A stretch of DNA of 29,192 bases. Origin: a virus. The position numbers and the translations under genes are program-made. The stretch lies in IMG/VR virus record IMGVR_UViG_3300031800_000010, positions 1-29,192 of that record; one strand, 5' to 3'. Under the pieces are notes generated by a model. That model worked only from the letters and a program-made list of their open reading frames with translations. It ran no database searches and had not been told where the DNA came from. Positions 14,697-20,037 of the stretch are shown one piece after another (position 1 is the stretch's first letter; each line of letters opens with the position of its first letter).

Positions 14697-14732
14697 AAAA
14701 AGTCACCCACCAACAGAAGGATGCTGGCGGAT
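14697..14732 (-). terminator. Leftward terminator-like hairpin
   Basis: On the minus strand an 11-bp stem (14732-14722 with 14715-14705, including three G-U pairs) with a 6-base loop is followed by GAC and five U (14701-14697). On the plus strand the same three positions are A-C mismatches, so the structure favours leftward RNA. It would insulate the late promoter from leftward transcripts made over the DnaA-box area. A weaker plus-strand function is possible because TTTTT also follows at 14732-14736. Confidence 0.45.
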
Positions 14733-14831
14733 TTTTAGATCTGGTAAACCTTTGAAAATTTGTAAAAATGTACGACCACTAGATATATATACCCCTCCCC
14801 CCCTATGGCTACCTGCCACCCCCCCTTCGAC

Positions 14832-14880
14832 TTATGCACAGGTTTTCCACAGGCAAAAATTTATTCACAGGTTATCCACA
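14832..14880 (+). other. Cluster of four DnaA-box-like 9-mers (candidate oriV)
   Basis: TTATGCACA (14832-14840), TTTTCCACA (14843-14851), TTATTCACA (14861-14869) and TTATCCACA (14872-14880) all face the same way. The last is the perfect E. coli consensus; the first and third fit TTATNCACA. Starts are 11, 18 and 11 bases apart, so pairs are one helical turn apart. Host DnaA could bind cooperatively and open the adjacent AT-rich DNA. Confidence 0.75.
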
Positions 14881-14909
14881 GCTTGCAGCACCCTAGCACA
14901 AGTTACAAC

Positions 14910-14956
14910 AAAAGTCAAATCTATTTTACAAATTTTAAAAAATAAATTTGACTTTT
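14910..14956. repeat. 11-bp perfect inverted repeat in the AT-rich stretch
   Basis: AAAAGTCAAAT (14910-14920) and ATTTGACTTTT (14946-14956) are perfect complements around a 25-base loop that contains a TTTTACAAATTTTAAAA word. A related word recurs at 14971-14988 and two at 14672-14690. It lies 30 bases right of the DnaA-box cluster, where an unwinding element would be expected. Confidence 0.55.
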
Positions 14957-15131
14957 AAAAATTCATCAGATTTTACAAATTTTAAAAATTTTAAAATATT
15001 CCTAGTGAATTTTAAAAACTGGTAAATTGTGAAAATGTAAAATTATATAAATAAGTAGAGCTAAAAAAATTTCACCAATTTATCAATTACAACAATGAGT
15101 TAATTATTTTTTTCAAATTAATTGAGTTTGC

Positions 15132-15172
15132 CTATTGCTATATTGTTTCAATAGTGTACTATTATTAATAGT
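15132..15172. promoter_or_regulatory. Nested palindromes ahead of the first early gene (operator candidate)
   Basis: CTATTG...CAATAG (15132-15137 with 15149-15154) overlaps AATAGT-GT-ACTATT (15150-15163) and ACTATT-ATT-AATAGT (15158-15172). A similar ACTAT-ATA-ATAGT occurs at 12137-12149. The position 30 bases before the first early gene suggests a repressor or activator site, but short AT-rich palindromes can arise by chance. Confidence 0.3.
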
Positions 15173-15204
15173 AGTAATAACTTTTTTATGAATAGGTGCA
15201 GTCA

Positions 15205-15390
15205 ATGACAATACAAACAATCACAACAACAACATTAGAAGAGTTAGATAAATTTGGCGAGTCTACAAAAGAAGATACTCAAACACTAGGAGAGTATCTC
15301 CAATTTGTAATTGATAAGTATGAAGGTAAAAAACAATCACAACAATCACAACAACAACAACAACCCAATAATACAACGGAGGATAAGTAA
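15205..15390 (+). CDS. Small early protein with Gln-rich tail (61 aa)
   Basis: Starts at the ATG at 15205, with AGGTG 6 bases upstream (a GTG at 15196 is an alternative). It reads MTIQTITTTTLEELDKFGES and has a helix (LGEYLQFVIDKYEG). It ends in a Gln run encoded by CAA repeats plus PNNTTEDK. It is the first gene of the rightward arm. I do not recognise it. The Gln/Asn tail and the start of the next gene share a near-identical CAA-repeat sequence. Confidence 0.6.
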   Translation: MTIQTITTTTLEELDKFGESTKEDTQTLGEYLQFVIDKYEGKKQSQQSQQQQQPNNTTEDK

Positions 15391-15395
15391 TCATC

Positions 15396-15866
15396 ATGGC
15401 AACAATCAACAACAACACAACACAACAACAACAACCCGATAATTTCAAACATGATACTGGCGGCTTTAGACTTTCAGATTATGAAGCTAACAAGGCCAAA
15501 CAAAGGTTAAGAGATAAAGGCGGTATGCTAAGTCATAAATCATCATTAAAGCATTCAAAAAAGGGTAGACGTATCTGGATAGAAAATCCAAACTTTTTAA
15601 ATGATTCTGGTTTTAGTGTTGGCACTAGATACAACATAGATACTGATGACATTAAATCATATGGTTGTAATACTAAAACAGTATTTATATTAAAACTTGA
15701 TGACAACGGTAAAAGAAAAGTTACTGCAACAATGAGGCGCGGCAAGCCAAGGCCTATTATTGACATTCAAAATACGAAAGTAGGCCTTGTTTTTGATAAC
15801 TCGGTAGAATTCGTCAATGCCAAGTATGTTGGTAACGGTACTATCATCATTAGTGAGGCATCCTAA
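15396..15866 (+). CDS. Early protein of unknown function (156 aa), Gln/Asn-rich N-terminus
   Basis: GGAGG at 15378-15382 lies just before the previous stop. The N-terminus is low complexity (MATINNNTTQQQQPDNF). The body (about residues 20-60) is basic. The C-terminal 90 residues look beta-rich, from FLNDSGFSVGTRYNI to GKPRPIIDIQNTKVGLVF and a final YVGNGTIIISEAS. The aGFs-x-G opening and the closing G-x-I-x-I strand recall small beta-barrel or swapped-hairpin DNA-binding proteins, including SymE-like ones. The resemblance is loose. It is next to the origin-like region, so a replication or regulatory role is worth considering. Confidence 0.6.
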   Translation: MATINNNTTQQQQPDNFKHDTGGFRLSDYEANKAKQRLRDKGGMLSHKSSLKHSKKGRRIWIENPNFLNDSGFSVGTRYNIDTDDIKSYGCNTKTVFILKLDDNGKRKVTATMRRGKPRPIIDIQNTKVGLVFDNSVEFVNAKYVGNGTIIISEAS

Positions 15867-15868
15867 TC

Positions 15869-16048
15869 ATGATTTACAAAATTAGAATAACTGACACACA
15901 AACTGCAATTATTGAAATGGAGGCGGGATCACTAAAGGGTGCATTACACCTCGCAGGAATATATTTTAATAATAAAAAATCTCAGGGAAAATATAGTTCT
16001 GATGCACTCAATAGCTTAAGAGAAATTGAAGTATTGGAGGGTAAATAA
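15869..16048 (+). CDS. Small early protein (59 aa)
   Basis: A 59-codon frame from ATG 15869, two bases past the previous stop, reading MIYKIRITDTQTAIIEMEAG then SLKGALHLAGIYFNNKK and ending EIEVLEGK. The alternation suggests a small alpha/beta fold. Family unknown. It is followed by a GGAGGG ribosome-binding site for the next tiny frame. Confidence 0.6.
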   Translation: MIYKIRITDTQTAIIEMEAGSLKGALHLAGIYFNNKKSQGKYSSDALNSLREIEVLEGK

Positions 16049-16052
16049 TATC

Positions 16053-16121
16053 ATGATTTATTTTTTTAGTTTTATTGCCGTTGGCCTTCTTATTAGTGGA
16101 TTTATGGCAACATGCAAATAA
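16053..16121 (+). CDS. Tiny hydrophobic peptide (22 aa)
   Basis: Frame MIYFFSFIAVGLLISGFMAT-CK, with GGAGGG 11 bases upstream, is a single membrane helix. It overlaps the next frame by ten bases. At this length it could be chance, but the operon spacing and ribosome-binding site fit a real gene. Confidence 0.4.
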   Translation: MIYFFSFIAVGLLISGFMATCK

Positions 16122-16279
16122 TTAAACTACTCATAAAAGTAATAATACGTATATTGCCAAAAGTATTATATTATCATTATTTCACAAGTTACTATTGTGA
16201 ATTTTCATTAACTGCGGGTGAATGGCGAAAACTAGAAATTAATTTTCCTAGACTGTATTCACTAATTCTTAATTATTGA
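16112..16279 (+). CDS. Small basic/hydrophobic protein (55 aa)
   Basis: From ATG 16112, overlapping the preceding tiny frame. It begins MQIIKLLIKVIIRILPKVLY (a cationic amphipathic helix) and continues with FSLTAGEWRKLEINFPRLYS. The N-terminal Lys/Ile/Leu helix could lie on a membrane. No family recognised. Confidence 0.5.
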   Translation: MQIIKLLIKVIIRILPKVLYYHYFTSYYCEFSLTAGEWRKLEINFPRLYSLILNY

Positions 16280-16291
16280 GGTATAACAATT

Positions 16292-16657
16292 ATGGATGGT
16301 TTAGTATTTGGAATTATGGATAACGCCATATTATTGGCGGGTGCTTATACTGGATTTAGTATTGATGAGAAATTAGGCGGTAATGGCCGCATTGGTGGCA
16401 TTTTAGGAGCTGGATTAGGTAATACAATTTCGGATGGATTAGGAGCTTTAATTGATCCAACAATGTCTGGATTTTTCCTTGGCATTGTGTTGGGTTGTTT
16501 AATCCCAATGTTAGCAATACCTGTAATTGAAAAAATCAAAAATGTTAGAGAGCTAAAAAAGAAAAAAGAAGAACGGTTAAAGAAAAAAGAAGAATTATTA
16601 AAATGGACTAATATTGTTTTTAAAGAAATTAAAGAAGAGAGGAAACAAAATGATTAG
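16292..16657 (+). CDS. Membrane protein with Gly-rich hairpin and cytoplasmic coiled coil (121 aa)
   Basis: GAGG stands 10 bases before the ATG. Residues 1-80 contain two hydrophobic segments separated by a Gly-rich stretch (FSIDEKLGGNGRIGGILGAG then LGNTISDGLGALIDP, and FFLGIVLGCLIPMLAIPVI). A Lys/Glu coiled coil follows (ELKKKKEERLKKKEELLKW). Proteins with the DNA-x-LLAGAYTG start and Gly-zipper hairpin occur widely in marine phages without known function. A holin-like role cannot be excluded, but the early location argues against lysis. Confidence 0.65.
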   Translation: MDGLVFGIMDNAILLAGAYTGFSIDEKLGGNGRIGGILGAGLGNTISDGLGALIDPTMSGFFLGIVLGCLIPMLAIPVIEKIKNVRELKKKKEERLKKKEELLKWTNIVFKEIKEERKQND

Positions 16658-16781
16658 GTATAATAAAAAATCAGTAGATAAGGGAATACAATCTAACAAT
16701 AGATTCAATAAAAAAATAGGTAAAAAAGAAACTAGATTAATTCATGCACTATTAAAGGGAAGGCAAAAAAACAATGTTTAA
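16650..16781 (+). CDS. Small Lys-rich protein (43 aa)
   Basis: The ATG at 16650 overlaps the end of the membrane-protein gene, and AGAGAGG lies 7 to 10 bases upstream. The product is strongly basic (MIRYNKKSVDKGIQSNNRFN, then KKIGKKETRLIHALLKGRQK). It overlaps the next gene by 8 bases. A nucleic-acid-binding role is plausible from charge only. Confidence 0.45.
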   Translation: MIRYNKKSVDKGIQSNNRFNKKIGKKETRLIHALLKGRQKNNV

Positions 16782-17769
16782 TTTTGATACTCAAAAACAA
16801 TTAAAAGAACATTTAAGAACCGTTTACGGTGTTAATACTATCCTTAGTGGTGCAACCGTTAATAAAAAGATAGAGAAAAATATAACTAAGGCCAAAGTAT
16901 TGACTAACATTCTTTATCTATTACCTGAGAAACAAGCGCCATTAACAATAGCTGCAAAATATCCAGAATTAATGAAGTTTGAAGTATTCAAAAAAATGCT
17001 TTCATCTATTAACTTTTGTCTATTCGCAGGTTCATGCACTAACTACTGTTTAAATGGTTCTGGTAATCCTGCTTATCTTAAACCCAAGTATGAAGCCAGA
17101 CTAAATAGGTCTAAACTATACATATTCAATAGTGAATTGTTTATGCAGGTTCTATTCATAGAATCAATAAAGCATTATCGCCAATTCCTGGCATCATATA
17201 AAGATAGAAATTACCTTTGTGGGTTGCGATTAAACGGTACATCAGATTTACTTTTTGAAAAAAGTAACTACTTTCATTGTAAGCATAATGTAATTGTAAA
17301 TGATTCATTGTCTAATCTGATTTATAAATTAACCAACATCAGAATCAAAACAAAAAATTACTCTACAATTTTTGAAGCATTCAAACAAAATGATATAGAT
17401 ATAAATGTTTATGACTATACGAAACATCATAAAAGAAACATTAAGAACCTTGACAACTATCATTTAACATACAGTTATGATCCCAAAAATATTAAGCATT
17501 TAAACAAAATTAAAAACCTTAATATAGCAGTAGCATTTTCAAGGGATTCTATAATTAATAATGAGTTACCTAAACATCATAAAATCAATAACATAAAATT
17601 AAAGGTTGTTGATGGAGACAACCACGATTTTAGGCCATTCGATGATAAAGACTATCAAGGGATTAAAGTAATAGGATTAAAAGAAAAAAGAATTACCGAT
17701 AAGGTACAAGTTTCAAAACAAACCTTAGAGGATAGAGCATTTTTTCTAGATGCTAATTATGATTTATAA
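16774..17769 (+). CDS. Conserved phage protein with CLFAGSCTNYCL signature (GP88/DUF7227-like)
   Basis: 331 residues. It carries a Cys signature C82-x5-C88-x3-C92 in FCLFAGSCTNYCLNGSGN, then ARLNRSKLYIFNSELFMQVL, GLRLNGTSDLLFEK, a YDYTKHHKR block, NYHLTYSYDP, NIAVAFSRDS, and near the end VVDGDNHDFRPFDD followed by VIGLKEKR. I recall this order of motifs (Cys cluster, RLNGTSD, YDYTK, VDGD-x-HD-x-R) from a conserved family in phages and plasmids with no assigned activity. The conserved acidic and His residues could bind metal; the Cys trio could bind a metal or cluster. It is the largest gene in the early block. The enzyme activity is unknown. Confidence 0.65.
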   Translation: MFNFDTQKQLKEHLRTVYGVNTILSGATVNKKIEKNITKAKVLTNILYLLPEKQAPLTIAAKYPELMKFEVFKKMLSSINFCLFAGSCTNYCLNGSGNPAYLKPKYEARLNRSKLYIFNSELFMQVLFIESIKHYRQFLASYKDRNYLCGLRLNGTSDLLFEKSNYFHCKHNVIVNDSLSNLIYKLTNIRIKTKNYSTIFEAFKQNDIDINVYDYTKHHKRNIKNLDNYHLTYSYDPKNIKHLNKIKNLNIAVAFSRDSIINNELPKHHKINNIKLKVVDGDNHDFRPFDDKDYQGIKVIGLKEKRITDKVQVSKQTLEDRAFFLDANYDL

Positions 17770-17971
17770 AAATATTTCTATTCCTGGCAACAATGAAACA
17801 ATGATGCTAATCACCAATAAAACACTATTTAGAGGGATGCTAGGGTATTACTCTATGTCTAAAAGTGTCTCAGATTGGCTATATTTAGCTCTAAATTTTA
17901 ATTTTATAGCAATATCTGGCTATTTTGAGAATTTTACAATTAATAAATTAATAATAAGAGAGGAATTATAA
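17759..17971 (+). CDS. Small early protein (70 aa)
   Basis: Begins MIYKNISIPGNNETMMLITN, either at 17759 (overlapping the previous stop) or three codons earlier at 17750. No good ribosome-binding site is present, so coupling to the upstream gene is likely. It ends with FENFTINKLIIREEL. No family recognised. Confidence 0.5.
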   Translation: MIYKNISIPGNNETMMLITNKTLFRGMLGYYSMSKSVSDWLYLALNFNFIAISGYFENFTINKLIIREEL

Positions 17972-17973
17972 TA

Positions 17974-18219
17974 ATGAATAATCAAGATTATAAAGCTATA
18001 GCAGAGATAATTAATAACAACATGTTAGATAAATCCAACGTCTTTTTTTGGAGTTTGTACATTGACTTAATTGGATATTTTGAAAAAGATGATCCAAATT
18101 TTAATAAACTTCAAAGGAATTTCTTTTTTAAACAATGTTATAAGAAATTTTTAAAAGAGGATGTAAAAATAGCGGCCTTAACCGAGGAAGAATTAGAGTA
18201 TAAAAATAATGAGAATTAA
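17974..18219 (+). CDS. Small early protein (81 aa)
   Basis: AGAGGA is about 9 bases before the ATG. The product is helical and charged (MNNQDYKAIAEIINNNMLDK; FWSLYIDLIGYFEKDDPNFN; FFFKQCYKKFLKEDVK). The N-x-DYKAIAEII opening is a pattern I have seen in marine phage small proteins, function unknown. Overlaps the next frame by 11 bases. Confidence 0.55.
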   Translation: MNNQDYKAIAEIINNNMLDKSNVFFWSLYIDLIGYFEKDDPNFNKLQRNFFFKQCYKKFLKEDVKIAALTEEELEYKNNEN

Positions 18220-18352
18220 ACTAATAGAGAAAAAACAAAAACGCAGATATAAGCACTCAGATTTTACGCCCAACTTACATTTTGTTTTATTCCTGGCACT
18301 ATCGCCATTAATTATTCTTATAGGTTTATTACTAGTTGCATGGTTGGCCTAA
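18209..18352 (+). CDS. Small membrane protein (47 aa)
   Basis: From ATG 18209 inside the end of the preceding gene: a basic N-terminus (MRIKLIEKKQKRRYKHSDFT) and then a single long hydrophobic helix (FVLFLALSPLIILIGLLLVA-WLA). An N-in topology follows from the positive charges. The stop codon is part of an inverted repeat GGCCTAA-TTT-TTAGGCC (18346-18362), which lacks a U-run. Confidence 0.55.
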   Translation: MRIKLIEKKQKRRYKHSDFTPNLHFVLFLALSPLIILIGLLLVAWLA

Positions 18353-18474
18353 TTTTTAGGCCTTCATGACCTTATTAATACCTAAGTATCCTAAACATAA
18401 AACAATCGTTAATATGAGCCATTTTGGAGGTTCTATGTTGTGTTAATTAATTAATAGATAAATAGAGGAGAAAA

Positions 18475-18645
18475 ATTGTAAAAATTTTTAAAGCAATTTT
18501 AATATTAGCCTATTCCTGGACTTATAATAGTTATAGGGTTGTCAGTTTGGCTATGCATAAATCCTGGCCAATTATTACTATCATCATAAATAGACCTGTC
18601 GGAGCGCAAACCAACATTGTTAGAGCTAGTTCCTGGGAGATATAG
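18475..18645 (+). CDS. Possible 56-aa protein with non-standard ATT start
   Basis: A strong GAGGAG (18465-18470) is followed 4 bases later by ATT, opening 56 codons (IVKIFKAILILAYSWTYNSY then RVVSLAMHKSWPIITIIINR). There is no ATG, GTG or TTG in frame near the site; the TTG at 18476 hits a stop at once. The hydrophobic/basic make-up fits the neighbouring small proteins. It may also be a decayed gene that has lost its ATG. Confidence 0.25.
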   Translation: MVKIFKAILILAYSWTYNSYRVVSLAMHKSWPIITIIINRPVGAQTNIVRASSWEI

Positions 18646-18673
18646 AAAATATATATATATCCTTACGGTTTTA

Positions 18674-18682
18674 TGATATAAT
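18674..18682 (+). promoter_or_regulatory. Extended -10 promoter (middle genes)
   Basis: TGATATAAT is a perfect extended -10 element (TG at 18674, TATAAT at 18677-18682), with no recognisable -35. The sequence around it (ggttttatgatataat) is nearly repeated at 21370-21385, suggesting a common class of middle promoters. The first ATG follows 8 bases after the -10. Confidence 0.55.
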
Positions 18683-18750
18683 CTGGTAACATGGTTAAAT
18701 ACAACAACAACAATGGCAACAAGAACTAAAAAAGAAGAAGGAGAAAAATA

Positions 18751-19140
18751 GTGGCCTACATAACAGCAGAAGAAACAAAGCAGATAAGAAACAAACTAAA
18801 AGAAGAGTTACCCAATTTAAAATTTAGTGTCCGTAAAGGAGCAGGTAGCTATTCAGTCAATGTTTCTATCGTTAAAGGTGATGTTGATTTTAGAGATATA
18901 AGATGGTATGGCAGAAGAGGAAACGACAACTACCACATTCCTATCAACCAATTTCATTTATATCAATACAAAGAGCATGAAGAATTGTTTGAAAAGGTTA
19001 TGAACATTATTAAAACTGCTCCAGATAGAAAATGGTTCGATCATAGCAATTCACAAATTGATTATTTTTGTACTGCTTACTATATCGACTTGTCTGTAGG
19101 CAGATGGAACAAACCTTACGACTACATAGCAGGAGCATGA
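18751..19140 (+). CDS. LPD29-like domain protein (129 aa)
   Basis: GTG start with AGGAG 7 bases upstream. The sequence MAYITAEETKQIRNKLKEEL, then FSVRKGAGSYSVNVSIVKGD and near the end SQIDYFCTAYYIDLSVGRWN KPY, matches my memory of the "large polyvalent protein-associated domain 29" (LPD29). That domain is a small alpha/beta module found in phage and mobile-element polyproteins. Here it stands alone. It is the first gene after the middle promoter. Its function is unknown, perhaps counter-defence as proposed for polyvalent proteins. Confidence 0.7.
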   Translation: MAYITAEETKQIRNKLKEELPNLKFSVRKGAGSYSVNVSIVKGDVDFRDIRWYGRRGNDNYHIPINQFHLYQYKEHEELFEKVMNIIKTAPDRKWFDHSNSQIDYFCTAYYIDLSVGRWNKPYDYIAGA

Positions 19141-19142
19141 AC

Positions 19143-19376
19143 ATGAGATACGATTTTAAAGTCAAAGCAGATGCAAAAGGAAAGTTTTTTCTTGCAGAAC
19201 TAAGAGAAAACCTTAACAGGAACAAATGTTATTTGAGAGTGAGAGCTAACGGTAACAGAGCAGAACATGCCATTGCAGATGGTTTAGGTGCTAGAGGTTA
19301 CGATCAAGACTTACCTATCCGCTACGCTACAGAATACAGAGTTTATTTAATAGAAAAAAGGGAGCTAGTAGTATGA
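19143..19376 (+). CDS. Small basic protein (77 aa)
   Basis: I start at 19143 because AGGAG (19131-19135) is 7 bases upstream; an ATG at 19137 is too close. MRYDFKVKADAKGKFFLAEL then RENLNRNKCYLRVRANGNRA and YRVYLIEKRELVV look like a small mixed fold. Unknown family. The stop overlaps the next ATG as ATGA. Confidence 0.6.
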   Translation: MRYDFKVKADAKGKFFLAELRENLNRNKCYLRVRANGNRAEHAIADGLGARGYDQDLPIRYATEYRVYLIEKRELVV

Positions 19377-19672
19377 GTAACCTACATAATGCAATGGCTT
19401 TGGAAAATCTATACGAAAGAGCCATCGAAGACGATAAAAAAGGTTTGATAGATGATGATGAGATCAATCGAATAGCTTTTGAAACAGGCCTACACGCAGA
19501 TGATGATCGAGATTATATCTTGCAGAAGATAGCTGAAGATCGTTTTGAATTATACGATAGCGCACCTAACCAAGATCCAACCTTAAAAGAACTAGAGGCC
19601 AGGATATGTGCTTGTGGTGAGCTTATCGAGAAGTGTCCTGATGCTTACGAGCATATGACACAAGGAGTTTAA
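19373..19672 (+). CDS. Acidic helical protein (99 aa)
   Basis: Starts on the ATGA overlap. Rich in Asp/Glu (AIEDDKKGLIDDDEINRIAF, then LHADDDRDYILQKIAEDRFE) with a C-terminal CACGELIEKC that has three cysteines. No recognised family. Strong acidity may mimic DNA or bind a basic host protein, which is speculation. Confidence 0.55.
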   Translation: MSNLHNAMALENLYERAIEDDKKGLIDDDEINRIAFETGLHADDDRDYILQKIAEDRFELYDSAPNQDPTLKELEARICACGELIEKCPDAYEHMTQGV

Positions 19673-19676
19673 ACAC

Positions 19677-19844
19677 ATGGATAATTTTGACAACCTAGTA
19701 GATCAAGCTTACCAAGATAGAGAGCCTATTAAGGATAGAGGTAACAACTCGAATCTAAAGCGAATTGAAAAGATTGAAAAAGAATTGTTAGAAGAGAAAC
19801 TTCTAAGAATAGTAAATGAATTTAACTTAACGAAGCGAGGATAA
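19677..19844 (+). CDS. Small charged coiled-coil protein (55 aa)
   Basis: ATG at 19677 with AAGGAG about 7 to 10 bases upstream. MDNFDNLVDQAYQDREPIKD is followed by a helix RIEKIEKELLEEKLLRIVNE. It fits exactly between its neighbours. Unknown family. Confidence 0.55.
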   Translation: MDNFDNLVDQAYQDREPIKDRGNNSNLKRIEKIEKELLEEKLLRIVNEFNLTKRG

Positions 19845-19848
19845 ACGT

Positions 19849-20037
19849 ATGGAAAATTATGTACTAGCACTCTTATTTAGAGGAAGCGGAATTGCTCTGG
19901 CATATGCAGGCCTTTACTTACTAATAGAAACTGCCAGGAATGTTCCAGAACTAATGTATCTCTTTACACCTATATTTGGAACAGTTGCACTAGTGATTGG
20001 TGTATTTGCTGTCATTTGGGATGGTTGGAAACCATGA
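19849..20037 (+). CDS. Small two-span membrane protein (62 aa)
   Basis: GAGG 9 bases before the ATG. It has two hydrophobic helices (ENYVLALLFRGSGIALAYAG-LYLL and YLFTPIFGTVALVIGVFAVI) with a short charged turn between. It ends WDGWKP, and its stop overlaps the next ATG. Unknown role. Confidence 0.6.
   Translation: MENYVLALLFRGSGIALAYAGLYLLIETARNVPELMYLFTPIFGTVALVIGVFAVIWDGWKP

Larger units (their letters stand above)
14449..15204. other. Gene-free divergent control and origin-like region
   Basis: No credible protein gene is visible here. From left to right it holds the leftward promoter, an A/T tract, the rightward promoter, AAG/TAG/CAA trinucleotide repeats (14566-14645), a leftward terminator-like hairpin (14697-14732), C-runs (14792-14825), four DnaA-box-like 9-mers (14832-14880), a very AT-rich stretch with repeated TTTTACAAAT words and an inverted repeat (14910-15000), and a nest of small palindromes (15132-15172) before the first early gene. 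The combination suggests a replication origin joined to the early/late transcription switch. Confidence 0.65.
18353..18750. other. Roughly 400-base stretch with weak coding signal and a middle promoter
   Basis: No ordinary gene is visible. It contains the small hairpin at 18346-18362, a GAGGAG site followed by a frame open from an ATT codon (18475-18645), an extended -10 promoter at 18674-18682, and a 12-codon ATG frame (18691-18729) rich in Asn. An AGGAG then leads into the GTG start at 18751. A minus-strand frame near 18361-18450 looks like a membrane helix but has no start codon. Confidence 0.5.

Noticed and set aside
14752-14958. Plus-strand open frame (68 aa) across the C-runs and DnaA boxes
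   Set aside because: Composition follows the C-runs and box sequences rather than a protein; the boxes explain the region better.
16659-16664. TATAAT before the Lys-rich small gene
   Set aside because: No -35 and no TG extension; lies within coding sequence of an AT-rich operon.
17450-17485. TTGACA followed by TATGAT inside the GP88-like gene
   Set aside because: Spacer is 20 bases and the -10 is imperfect; far weaker than the 17-base-spaced promoters elsewhere.
18346-18362. GGCCTAA-TTT-TTAGGCC as an intrinsic terminator
   Set aside because: A 7-bp stem with a 3-base loop but no U-run on either strand; kept only as a note in the neighbouring gene entry.
18361-18450. Minus-strand membrane-helix-like frame (EPPKWLILTIVLCLGYLG...) near the GGCCTAA hairpin
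   Set aside because: Looks protein-like but has no ATG, GTG or TTG at its beginning and no ribosome-binding site.
19689-19720. TTGACA in the 55-aa coiled-coil gene
   Set aside because: The hexamer at 17-base spacing is TACCAA, too poor to call a promoter.
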